A stretch of DNA of 64,000 nt from Vitreoscilla stercoraria DSM 513 (GTDB lineage: Bacteria; Pseudomonadota; Gammaproteobacteria; Burkholderiales; Neisseriaceae), in assembly GCF_000382305.1 (NCBI RefSeq), contig NZ_KB908020.1:1-64000 (forward strand). The letters run 5' to 3'. The notes beneath the pieces are model-generated. The model had not been told where the DNA came from, made no database searches, and worked only from the letters and a program-made list of their open reading frames with translations. This document shows positions 34,166-42,498 of this stretch, piece by piece (positions within the stretch are counted from its first letter, which is position 1; each line of letters starts with the position of its first letter). The position numbers and the translations under genes are program-made.

Positions 34166-36658
34166 TTAATGGGTAGAGTCGATTGATGCCGTTTCTTGTA
34201 ATTCGGCAATTAAAGCATTCATTTGATTGGGTTCTCGCAGCAATTGCATCAAATAATCAGCAATACTGTGCAAAACTTCCAAATCTTGCTCGTTCAAGCT
34301 GCGACTTTGATGGTTCATAATGGATAAACATCCCAAAATCAAACCTTTTTTATTGCGCAGTGGCACACCTGCATAAAAACGGATTTTATGACCTGCCAAT
34401 TCAGAATGTTTGTCAAAACGAGGATCGTTTTGAATGTCTTCCAAAATCAAATCTTCATTTTCATACACGATATAGGTGGCGATGGATTGTTCGCGTGCAA
34501 TGCCAGTGTCTTGTGTGTTTGATAACAAAGTATTGGCAGGGGTGTGTACCCAATGCTCGTCTACCCAAGCAATTTGTGCATAATCCACATTGAAGCTGTG
34601 CAAGGTTTGTTTAATAATATGTTGATAAACAGGCAAATAAGCGGCATTGAAGACATCGCATTGCACCAAAGCTTGTAAACGTTCCGCTTCGTTGTCGGGC
34701 AATAAAGTCGGGTTAATGGTGGTGGAATGATGGCTAGGCAATAAAGGCAAGTGCAAGTTTAAACTGTGTATGCTGTCCACAACTGCGGTCAATTCAAATC
34801 GCTCTTGCATGGCGACGTTCAAGGTTTGAATATCGCCATTCCATGCAATGACAATAATATGCAAATGCTCATATGCGCGTAAATGGCGGGCAATCAGGCG
34901 AATTTGTGCCATGGGTTCGGCATTGAAAATAGACAAACACAATACATCCATATTTTCCCAATCAATTTGCTCCAAACCATTTTGGTTTTGCAAAAAAGCA
35001 TTGTTGTGAGTTTGTGCTTGAAAGCCGCTCAATTGCAATGCATGGGTCACCATTGCCGCCGCTTGCACATCGACATACCAGCGTGCGCCCAAACACACAA
35101 TATTCAAATCACATACGGAGGCAATGTCGTTAACTGGATAATCTTTGTACATATGTTGGTTGAATTCAGCGATGCCTAAATTCATACGCAAGCGGTGGCG
35201 CGCGGTGGCGATATCATCGTGTGAAGAGGAAAACAAGCGCAAAGCTTCAATGGCAACATCATCGTAAAAACCAATGACTTTGCGTGCCAGCAGTGGTGTA
35301 TCGGCTTTGTGCGGTAAGTCGGCTTCGATGTAATTTTCGGCCAGCTCTACCGCTTCGGCAATATTTTGTGCTAACAATCTTTGGTAAAAGCGTTGTGGGG
35401 TTTCTAAAACAGGATCACTGCCAATAATAACCTCAATAAAACGCAAAGATGGAATGGAGCGAGACAACACCAACAAACAAGCCGTCATCGGGGTGGACAA
35501 AATCAAGCCCACAGGTCCCCAAATAGCGGTCCAAAATGTGGCGGCTAAAATGATGGATAAGGTGGACAAACCCGTACTGCTGCCATACAGCCACGGCTCG
35601 ATGACATTGTTGCTGATCAATTCCAATACCACAATCAAACCAATAGTCCACAAAACCATGTCCCAACTAGGGTCTACCGCAAAAGCCAAAGCCAATGGAA
35701 AAATGGATGAAATCACAGGACCGACATACGGAATAAAACGCATGACAACGGCAATCGTGCCCCACAAAAATGCAGCAGGCACACCAATAAACCACAGACC
35801 TATGGCCATAGGAATGCCGTAGCTGGCGTTGACCAACAATTGCATGCGCAAATAAGTACCGATGCGTTGTGCGGCTTCATTGAGCATGTCAGTGGCGACG
35901 TTCAAATTTCTACCTAAAATCAATAAAATGCGATCACGCAATTCGCTGCGATTGATTAAAATTAAAATCACAAACAACAACGCAATGCCTGCGGTGACAA
36001 TCGGTTCTGCCACCGCTTGAATCCATACCGCCACTGCATTGATGGGATTGGATTCATCTGAAACAATTTTGACTTCGGTAATGGCCGCTTCATTGGAATT
36101 TTTGGGTTCTTGGTCATCATCGTGTTTGATGTTAGGTGCTGTGTCGCTGATGGTTTGTTGAATGATAGAAAATGTGCTGATGGCGCCGTCCCACACGCTT
36201 GGTCCTTCGGTATAGGTTTTCAGGTTTTGGGCTTTTTCTTGAATGGTGTCTTGGTAAGTGGGCAATTGTTGGCTCAAATTCACCAATTGCATGCCCAAAT
36301 AAGTGGTGCCAGCGATGAGCAAAGCCAAGCAGACTGTAATCACCGTCATCACTGAAACCAAATGTGGCAAGCCCCAATGTTTGAGTTTTAAGACGATGGG
36401 ATGCAATAAAAAGCCTAAAAATGTTGCCAAAGCTAAGGGAATCAATAAAGAGCGTCCAAAATACAAACCACTGATGACCAAAGCGGCAATACACAATCCA
36501 ATTAAGATGCGCAAATTGGGCAATAATGAGACTATTTGCGCCATTAAATGTTGGTTTTCTAAGGTGGTATCTGAGGGTTGCGGTGTTGTATTGTCGTGTG
36601 GGTTTTCGGCAGAGGGCGTGGGTTTATTTGGAGGAAGATGGGGATTGGGTTGATTCAT
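34166..36658 (-). CDS. AI-2E family permease with C-terminal sensory and GAF domains (830 aa)
   Basis: Residues 45-430 are an AI-2E/PerM-type permease (RFIPYVGPVISSIFPLALAF, SNNVIEPWLYGSSTGLS). Next comes the long-form extension TPQRFYQRLLAQNIAEAVEL, then an alpha/beta domain like a B12-binding/Rossmann fold (VCLGARWYVDVQAAAMVTHA, ENMDVLCLSIFN) with no cobalamin-binding His motif that I can see. The last 170 residues are a GAF domain (EDIQNDPRFDKHSELAGHKI, FYAGVPLRNKKGLILGCLSI). AI-2E permeases are usually 350-400 residues. ATG at 36658 has AAGGA upstream; an ATG at 36685 lacks a site. Confidence 0.85.
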   Translation of the reverse strand: MNQPNPHLPPNKPTPSAENPHDNTTPQPSDTTLENQHLMAQIVSLLPNLRILIGLCIAALVISGLYFGRSLLIPLALATFLGFLLHPIVLKLKHWGLPHLVSVMTVITVCLALLIAGTTYLGMQLVNLSQQLPTYQDTIQEKAQNLKTYTEGPSVWDGAISTFSIIQQTISDTAPNIKHDDDQEPKNSNEAAITEVKIVSDESNPINAVAVWIQAVAEPIVTAGIALLFVILILINRSELRDRILLILGRNLNVATDMLNEAAQRIGTYLRMQLLVNASYGIPMAIGLWFIGVPAAFLWGTIAVVMRFIPYVGPVISSIFPLALAFAVDPSWDMVLWTIGLIVVLELISNNVIEPWLYGSSTGLSTLSIILAATFWTAIWGPVGLILSTPMTACLLVLSRSIPSLRFIEVIIGSDPVLETPQRFYQRLLAQNIAEAVELAENYIEADLPHKADTPLLARKVIGFYDDVAIEALRLFSSSHDDIATARHRLRMNLGIAEFNQHMYKDYPVNDIASVCDLNIVCLGARWYVDVQAAAMVTHALQLSGFQAQTHNNAFLQNQNGLEQIDWENMDVLCLSIFNAEPMAQIRLIARHLRAYEHLHIIVIAWNGDIQTLNVAMQERFELTAVVDSIHSLNLHLPLLPSHHSTTINPTLLPDNEAERLQALVQCDVFNAAYLPVYQHIIKQTLHSFNVDYAQIAWVDEHWVHTPANTLLSNTQDTGIAREQSIATYIVYENEDLILEDIQNDPRFDKHSELAGHKIRFYAGVPLRNKKGLILGCLSIMNHQSRSLNEQDLEVLHSIADYLMQLLREPNQMNALIAELQETASIDSTH

Positions 36659-36782
36659 GGCAACCATCCTTATGTATTGATTCATGAAGATTTAAATTGA
36701 ATTCATCAGTATGAATTCAGATGAATGACGGACGGTAAAAGTTCAGGCTGTCGTTTAACATGAATATGGCAAATCATCTTTT

Positions 36783-36795
36783 ACGCGTCCTGTAA
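36783..36795 (-). repeat. Single uptake-sequence-like copy
   Basis: ACGCGTCCTGTAA, one base off the 13-mer, between the YihY stop and the AI-2E start; unpaired. Confidence 0.6.
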
Positions 36796-36822
36796 AGTTT
36801 TAAGCATGCCGCAGCTGACGAC

Positions 36823-37752
36823 TTAAATGGTCGGGGATTGTGTTTGTGTTAACGGTGTTTTTAAACGCAATTTGGCATCGTGGCGGCGTTGAAAAGTGGC
36901 GTTGATGATGCCTCCAAAAATCAAAATCATGCCAGTGAAATACAGCCATAACATCAGCACAATCACACCACCAATGCTGCCGTAAGTGGCTGAATAATTG
37001 CCAAAATGGGCAATGTAAGTGGAAAAGCCATAAGTCAACGCCAACCAACCTAAGCTTGCGACCGATGTGCCTACAAAGACACGTGAGACATGTAAGCGCG
37101 GTTTGGTTTTGGGCACAATCCAATACATTGCCAATAACAACACAAAAATCATCAACGCAGGCATAATCAAACGCAAAGTCTCCCACAAGCCACGTATGGC
37201 ATCGGGCACGTCAATCCATTGGTGTACAAATGTCATAATCGCCCCACCAAAAATTGGCAATACCAACGCCATCAGCAGCAGTGCTAAAAACAGCAAAGTA
37301 AATATCACCGACCACAAACGGTCTGTGAAAGTCATGGCGGTCTCGAGGTTGTAAGCTTTGTTCAGCGCAGCCATCAAAGCATTCATGCCTTTAGAAGCCG
37401 ACCATAAAGTACCTAATGCACCCAAAGACAAAATATTGCTGTTTTGATGGGTCAAAATCGGGCTTAGAATTTGTTGTACCATTTTAAAAATATCAGGCGG
37501 CATCACATCCGCCATCAATTCATACACATGCGATGGGTTTAAATTCAAATAGGGAATCAAACCGATGAAAAAAATCATCAGCGGAAAAAATGACAATAAG
37601 AAAAAATAGGCCAATTGAGCCCCTAATGCAGACAAGTCCACGTTTTTGACCCGCCAAATCAAATCTTGCCACATGCCTTTGTGAGTCAAAATATCGATTT
37701 GATTGGGATTTTTCACTACAAATGATTGAATATATTGGATGAATGGAGGCAT
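36823..37752 (-). CDS. YihY/BrkB family membrane protein (309 aa)
   Basis: Six membrane segments after a basic N-terminus. Family blocks LSALGAQLAYFFLLSFFPLM, GTLWSASKGMNALMAALNKAY and the C-terminal YGSIGGVIVLMLWLYFTGMI are present. Often misnamed RNase BN; the function is not settled. ATG at 37752 has AAAGG six bases upstream, while a frame opening 17 codons earlier lacks a site. It is followed by the AI-2E permease gene on the same strand. Confidence 0.85.
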   Translation of the reverse strand: MPPFIQYIQSFVVKNPNQIDILTHKGMWQDLIWRVKNVDLSALGAQLAYFFLLSFFPLMIFFIGLIPYLNLNPSHVYELMADVMPPDIFKMVQQILSPILTHQNSNILSLGALGTLWSASKGMNALMAALNKAYNLETAMTFTDRLWSVIFTLLFLALLLMALVLPIFGGAIMTFVHQWIDVPDAIRGLWETLRLIMPALMIFVLLLAMYWIVPKTKPRLHVSRVFVGTSVASLGWLALTYGFSTYIAHFGNYSATYGSIGGVIVLMLWLYFTGMILIFGGIINATFQRRHDAKLRLKTPLTQTQSPTI

Positions 37753-37931
37753 ATGTGGCCTTTTTGTATAAACCAAATGAATGATAGATAAAATCAAGGT
37801 CAAACAAGTTTATTTTTATTTGATCCATTTGTGTGATTTTTGATGGTTAAAGTTGCGTTAGGTTTGAGATGGCCTATTCAGCAACAGACATCATAGAATG
37901 CACGTTTTAATATTATTTAAGAGGTGGGGCT

Positions 37932-38294
37932 ATGTCCAATTTAGAAGATCCGAGAGTTTTGTTTGCATTAGAGCGTACGGCTTTGGCTTGGAATCGCAGT
38001 GCTTTGGCCTTGGTCGCATTTGGTTTTTTGATTCAAAAATCCAGCTTGTTGGTACAGTTAATTGACCCTATAAAATACCATGACAAAATTGTTTACAACC
38101 ATTGGTTGGGCGTGGCGGTGATTGTGTTTGGCATGGTGGTAAATGTCGGTTCTTTGTTTCAATACCGAGCAGGTTTGCGCTCTTTAACCGAGGCAGAATT
38201 TTTGCCACATTATCGCACCCAATATCCGCTGGTATTAAACTTATTTACTTTGTTAACAGGCTTGTTGCTCATGGTTTCGTTTTGGATACATTAA
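37932..38294 (+). CDS. DUF202 (YidH) family membrane protein (120 aa)
   Basis: Three membrane segments with the family start DPRVLFALERTALAWNRSALAL, and QYRAGLRSLTEAEFLPH between segments two and three. Function unknown. GAGGTGGGG precedes the ATG. A single inverted uptake sequence (38298-38310) follows the stop directly. Confidence 0.85.
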   Translation: MSNLEDPRVLFALERTALAWNRSALALVAFGFLIQKSSLLVQLIDPIKYHDKIVYNHWLGVAVIVFGMVVNVGSLFQYRAGLRSLTEAEFLPHYRTQYPLVLNLFTLLTGLLLMVSFWIH

Positions 38295-38297
38295 GTT

Positions 38298-38310
38298 TTA
38301 CAGGACGCTT
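38298..38310. repeat. Single uptake-sequence copy
   Basis: TTACAGGACGCTT, complement of the 13-mer, unpaired, between the convergent DUF202 and BigR-like genes. Confidence 0.75.
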
Positions 38311-38319
38311 GTAAACTGA

Positions 38320-38661
38320 TTATGCTTGGCAATACAGTTGGTGCAAGGTTTGCATCAGTGTGAGCACTTTGTCATCATGGATTTGATAAAAAATTTGTTT
38401 GCCATCACGGCGCGTGGTGACCATGTGATGGTTGCGTAAAATGGTCAATTGTTGTGATAACGTGGGTTGATGGATGTCGGTCATGGCTTCAATTTGTTGC
38501 ACATTCAATTCAGCATTGGCCAAAACACACAAGATTTTCAATCGCACAGGATTGGACAAAACTTTCAAACATTGGCTGACAAGCTCCGCTTGCGAAAAAT
38601 CGAAATGGGTGTGAGTAGTGTCGGGATTCATTTGGGTATCCATAGGTATTTGAAACATCAT
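38320..38661 (-). CDS. ArsR-family regulator, BigR/SqrR-like persulfide sensor (113 aa)
   Basis: Winged helix of the ArsR/SmtB family: CLKVLSNPVRLKILCVLANA, DIHQPTLSQQLTILRNHHMV, KQIFYQIHDDKVLTL. Two Cys, one in LKILCVL and one in the C-terminal LYCQA, match the pair that reacts with persulfide in BigR/SqrR. It is divergent from a YeeE-YeeE-persulfide dioxygenase operon, with a perfect palindrome between. Several ATGs are possible at the start; none has a strong site. Confidence 0.85.
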   Translation of the reverse strand: MMFQIPMDTQMNPDTTHTHFDFSQAELVSQCLKVLSNPVRLKILCVLANAELNVQQIEAMTDIHQPTLSQQLTILRNHHMVTTRRDGKQIFYQIHDDKVLTLMQTLHQLYCQA

Positions 38662-38666
38662 GCTTG

Positions 38667-38694
38667 TTATATTATATAAAATTATATAATATAA
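38667..38694. promoter_or_regulatory. 28-bp perfect palindrome, putative BigR-type operator
   Basis: TTATATTATATAA (38667-38679), two bases, TTATATAATATAA (38682-38694). It lies between the divergent regulator and the sulfur operon. Composed almost only of A and T, as BigR-type operators tend to be. Confidence 0.75.
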
Positions 38695-38723
38695 AAATAT
38701 ATTTTATTTTTGAGGTGTTGAGC

Positions 38724-39143
38724 ATGCACGATTTTTTGGCTGCCTTTTTAGGTGGTGCTTTGTTAGGGCTGGCGGCGGTGGGCTATTTGTACGTCCACGG
38801 TCGCATTGCCGGCATCAGCGGCTTGATTGCCCAAACTTTAAATCCGCAAACGGCTTTCAAAACACCTGCCATTTGGTTTTTAGCGGGTTTGTTGATTGTG
38901 CCGTTTGGATATGCGTGGTTTTCTCAGCCTGAAATCTGGGTGGATGCCAATCCTTGGATGATGATTTTAGCAGGTTTGTTGGTGGGCTTTGGCACGCGTA
39001 TGGGTTCAGGCTGCACCAGTGGGCATGGCATTTGTGGTATTAGTCGTTTGTCCAAGCGTTCGTTGGTGGCAACGGCCGTATTCATGTTAGCAGGCATGGC
39101 TACGGTTGCAGTAATGCGCCATGTGGTGGGAGTCATTTCATGA
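38724..39143 (+). CDS. YeeE/YedE family sulfur transporter, first half (139 aa)
   Basis: Four membrane segments. The hallmark GTRMGSGCTSGHGICGISRL carries the Cys used to relay thiosulfate or sulfur species across the membrane. ATG at 38724 follows GAGGTGTTGAGC; a longer frame begins in the operator and is rejected. Its stop overlaps the next gene by four bases; the two half-size proteins probably pair. Confidence 0.9.
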   Translation: MHDFLAAFLGGALLGLAAVGYLYVHGRIAGISGLIAQTLNPQTAFKTPAIWFLAGLLIVPFGYAWFSQPEIWVDANPWMMILAGLLVGFGTRMGSGCTSGHGICGISRLSKRSLVATAVFMLAGMATVAVMRHVVGVIS

Positions 39144-39556
39144 AAAATATTTTGGCGTTTGTATTCGGTGGCATCTTTGCCATAGGTTTGTCGTTTTCAG
39201 GTATGGCCAATCCTGAAAAAGTGTTGGGCTTTTTGGATGTTTTTGGACAATGGGATGCCAGCTTGGCTTTTGTGATGATGGGTGCAATTGCGGTGGCGTT
39301 TGTGCCATTTCAAAAAGCAGCGCGCCAAGCCAAACCGACTACCGTATTCAATGAGCCGATAGATTTGCCACAAGCCATACAAATTGACCGCCCATTGCTA
39401 ATAGGCAGTGTGTTGTTTGGTATCGGTTGGGGCATTGCAGGCATGTGTCCAGCACCGAGCTTGACCTTAATTGGTTTGGGTCATTATGAGGCTGGTTATT
39501 TTATTGTTGCGATGGCCGTTGGTGTGTGGTTGCATCGTCAATATTCAAAAAGGTGA
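39140..39556 (+). CDS. YeeE/YedE family sulfur transporter, second half (138 aa)
   Basis: Four membrane segments beginning VFGGIFAIGLSFSGMANPEK and the second Cys motif GIGWGIAGMCPAPSLTLIG. DUF6691-type partner of the preceding protein. Overlapping start (ATGA) implies coupled translation. Together they are found beside persulfide dioxygenases and BigR regulators in many proteobacteria. Confidence 0.9.
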   Translation: MKNILAFVFGGIFAIGLSFSGMANPEKVLGFLDVFGQWDASLAFVMMGAIAVAFVPFQKAARQAKPTTVFNEPIDLPQAIQIDRPLLIGSVLFGIGWGIAGMCPAPSLTLIGLGHYEAGYFIVAMAVGVWLHRQYSKR

Positions 39557-39563
39557 ATACATC

Positions 39564-40436
39564 GTGTCCCAAGCCATAGTCCAAGCTTTTTTTGATGAAT
39601 CAAGCAATACCTTCAGTTATGTGGTCAGTGATGCCAATACCCGTGAGTGTGCCATTATCGACAGTGTATTGGATTATGATACAGCCAGTGCCACCACGAC
39701 AACGACTCATGCAGACCGCATCATTGCCTATATACAAGAACAAAAATTGACCGTGGCATGGTTGTTGGAAACCCATGTGCACGCAGACCATTTGAGTGCT
39801 GCGCATTATTTGCAACAGCAGCTGGGTGGTCAAGTAGCGATGAGTGCACACATCGTGTTGGTGCAAGAAATGTTCAGTCAAATTTACCATTTGGATGTGC
39901 AAAAATACCGAGACATGCCGCCTTTTGATCATTTGTTTGCCGATGGTGAGGCTTTTCAAATCGGTACTTTGCAAGCGTACAATATTCCCACACCAGGACA
40001 TACTCCTGCATGTTTGAGTTATGTGATTGGCGATAATGTGTTTGTAGGCGATACTTTGTTCATGCCTGATTATGGTACGGCACGTTGTGATTTTCCTAAA
40101 GGCAATGCTGCCGATTTGTTCGATTCAGTGCAAAAATTATATGCTTTGCCTGAAACCACACGGGTATTTTTATGCCATGATTATTTGCCTGAAAGCCGAA
40201 GTGAATATGTATATCAGACCGATATTCGCACGCAAAAGCAACACAATATTCACATTAACCAACACACCACTAAAACCGATTTTATCAGTCTGCGCCAAAG
40301 CCGCGATGCATTTTTGAGCATGCCCAAATTGATGTTGCCTGCCATTCAAATTAACATGAACGGCGGTCAATTGCCAGAGCCGGAAAGCAATGGTGTGTCG
40401 TATTTGAAATTGCCTTTGAATTATTTTAAAAAATAA
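39564..40436 (+). CDS. blh: Persulfide dioxygenase-like MBL-fold hydrolase (290 aa)
   Basis: Metallo-beta-lactamase fold of the ETHE1/Blh type, which oxidises glutathione persulfide to sulfite. Metal motif THVHADHLSAAHYL (HxHxDH), then IPTPGHTPACLSYV and VGDTLFMPDYGTARCDFPKG, with LCHDYLP near the end. The GTG at 39564 has AAAGGTG upstream; the open frame extends back into the previous gene but is not used. Completes the sulfide-detoxification operon. Confidence 0.9.
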   Translation: MSQAIVQAFFDESSNTFSYVVSDANTRECAIIDSVLDYDTASATTTTTHADRIIAYIQEQKLTVAWLLETHVHADHLSAAHYLQQQLGGQVAMSAHIVLVQEMFSQIYHLDVQKYRDMPPFDHLFADGEAFQIGTLQAYNIPTPGHTPACLSYVIGDNVFVGDTLFMPDYGTARCDFPKGNAADLFDSVQKLYALPETTRVFLCHDYLPESRSEYVYQTDIRTQKQHNIHINQHTTKTDFISLRQSRDAFLSMPKLMLPAIQINMNGGQLPEPESNGVSYLKLPLNYFKK

Positions 40437-40462
40437 TATTGATTTCCAACGTGTATGCAATC

Positions 40463-40494
40463 AGCGTCCTGTAAGTGTTTACAGGACGCTTTTA
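40463..40494 (+). terminator. Paired uptake-sequence hairpin after blh
   Basis: AGCGTCCTGTAA (40463-40474) and complement (40479-40490) with T-run; left flank of the DUF262 gene. Confidence 0.85.
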
Positions 40495-40619
40495 CTTATT
40501 TGGAATTTATGAGGCAAAGCATTATATTGTCGTGTAGATAGACATAACCTGTCTTTTTGCAGTGGTATATATGCCGAACGAATTTAAAACACAATATTGT
40601 ATGTCAGTAAGGAAATGGT

Positions 40620-42419
40620 ATGGCAAAGAACATTGAACCAACATTGAAATTAATCAGTACTTATTTACAGTTAGAAAAATCTGCTAAGTTTGTGATTCCT
40701 AACTATCAAAGAGCATATTCTTGGGGTTTGGATCAGTGTGATAAATTATGGCAAGACATTGAAGCATTTCGGACATCAGAATCCGATGATCCTTATTTTT
40801 TCGGTACGGTGATTGTGGATGTGTCAGATTCTAAAACATTTAGTTTGATTGATGGACAGCAAAGAACCACGACATTTTTATTGTTACTAAAAGCATTATT
40901 GGTGCGGTTGAATGAGGTGATTCCCAAAATCTCTAATGATGAGGAATCGGAACCTTTGAAAGAAGGTTTAAAAGACAATCGCAAGAAAATTATGGGTATC
41001 TTGTATCAAGCAGAAGCAGAAGATATCCCTGCGATGATTAAAAATCCTAGCAGTATGCAAGGTATTGTCATTTTAGAAAATCATTCTATTAATGAACTTT
41101 ACAAAGATGAAGTGGCAAAAATTCTTGCTGCTGTGGATTTTATGGATGCAGAAAAACATGTGGCCAAATTGCCGCGCAAGCAAAGAGACAACAAATACAC
41201 CCACCATTTTCGAAATTTCAAATTTTTCTACAAAGAGTTGGAGAAAAAAGATGGATCTGAATTAAATGGTTTTGCTAAAAATTTTTTAGGTAAATGCCAA
41301 ATCATTGAAATTCGCAGTTGGGAAGTCGCTCAAGCCATCACGATGTTCAATTCTCTGAATTCAACAGGTATGCCGTTGTCAGATGCAGACATCATTTCAG
41401 CACAAATGTATTCCAAGTCTGAAGACAAAACTCAATTTAATACAGAGTGGGAAAAAATCAACCATTTGGTGCATGAATTAAGCCATCAAAAAATGGTGGA
41501 TATGAATTCGGTATTGCAACAATTTATGTATATTCAGCGTGCTAAAAACAATGAGTTCGATGCCAGCACACCGGGATTGAGACGGTATTACACTGAAATC
41601 AATAGTGCATTATTAGATCAGCCGATGCAGTTGTGTGCGGATTTGTTGAAAATCGCCGATGCTTGGGATGCCATTAAAACGCATCCTATGGTGAAATTGT
41701 TGTTGAAATTCAATGAAAATGCCAAGTTGTTTTTGGCCAGTTATGTATATCGTTATGATGTTGCGCAATTAACCGATGCCATTATTACCGATATTTGTGA
41801 ATGTTTGTTGCGTTTGTTTGTGTTGTTAGAGCTTGATGATACGGCTTATTCTAGCGCGAAATACAAAGCTTTTTTATTCAAAGAAAACATCAGATTGGTC
41901 GATGCTGAAATTGATTTTAATGCAATCGAGCAAGACTTTAATCAGCATATAGGCAATGAAAAAAATTGGCGTTCTGAAGCGGTTGCAGAGGCGATTTGGG
42001 TATATGAAAAAAATGCGTTGGTGTATTTAAATGAATATTTGTATGCCAAAGAAAAAGGTTTGCCATTTGATTTTGCAGACAATGTGAATATTGAACACAT
42101 CATGCCATCTAGCGGCAATAACATCACCAGCATTCAGACCGATGCAGGCATTGAGGACAAAGAAGAGTTCAAAGCGTTGGTGAACCAAGTGGGCAATAAA
42201 ATTTTGTTGGAAGAAAACATTAACAAATCCATTGGCAACCAATGGTTTAAAACCAAAAAACAAAAGACCGTGTCCGAAAAATCGGGTTATAAAGACAGCC
42301 AATACCACATTGCAGCAGCATTACAGCATTATCCAAAAGATGTTTGGGAAAAGTCAGACATTGAAGCGGCCACTGACAAAGCCACGCAGCGTTTGATTGA
42401 TTTTATTTTTATGCAGTAA
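40620..42419 (+). CDS. DUF262/DUF1524 protein, GmrSD-like (599 aa)
   Basis: The DUF262 part has FVIPNYQRAYSWGLDQCDKL and the ParB-like LIDGQQRTTTFLLLL nucleotide-binding motif. The C-terminal DUF1524 part has the HNH-type NVNIEHIMPSS and, later, VGNKILLEENINKS. This is the single-chain form of the GmrSD type IV restriction family, which cuts DNA with modified bases, and of the BrxU group. It stands alone between two uptake-sequence hairpins, with no methylase. Probable anti-phage function. Confidence 0.85.
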   Translation: MAKNIEPTLKLISTYLQLEKSAKFVIPNYQRAYSWGLDQCDKLWQDIEAFRTSESDDPYFFGTVIVDVSDSKTFSLIDGQQRTTTFLLLLKALLVRLNEVIPKISNDEESEPLKEGLKDNRKKIMGILYQAEAEDIPAMIKNPSSMQGIVILENHSINELYKDEVAKILAAVDFMDAEKHVAKLPRKQRDNKYTHHFRNFKFFYKELEKKDGSELNGFAKNFLGKCQIIEIRSWEVAQAITMFNSLNSTGMPLSDADIISAQMYSKSEDKTQFNTEWEKINHLVHELSHQKMVDMNSVLQQFMYIQRAKNNEFDASTPGLRRYYTEINSALLDQPMQLCADLLKIADAWDAIKTHPMVKLLLKFNENAKLFLASYVYRYDVAQLTDAIITDICECLLRLFVLLELDDTAYSSAKYKAFLFKENIRLVDAEIDFNAIEQDFNQHIGNEKNWRSEAVAEAIWVYEKNALVYLNEYLYAKEKGLPFDFADNVNIEHIMPSSGNNITSIQTDAGIEDKEEFKALVNQVGNKILLEENINKSIGNQWFKTKKQKTVSEKSGYKDSQYHIAAALQHYPKDVWEKSDIEAATDKATQRLIDFIFMQ

Positions 42420-42437
42420 TGGTATCGCATTAAAAAC

Positions 42438-42470
42438 AAGCGTCCTGTAAACCTTACAGGACGCTTTTTA
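42438..42470. terminator. Paired uptake-sequence hairpin
   Basis: AAGCGTCCTGTAA (42438-42450) and complement (42454-42466) plus T-run, between the convergent DUF262 and glyS genes. Confidence 0.9.
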
Positions 42471-42498
42471 AATGGTTTAAAGTGGTTTCAAGCTTAGA

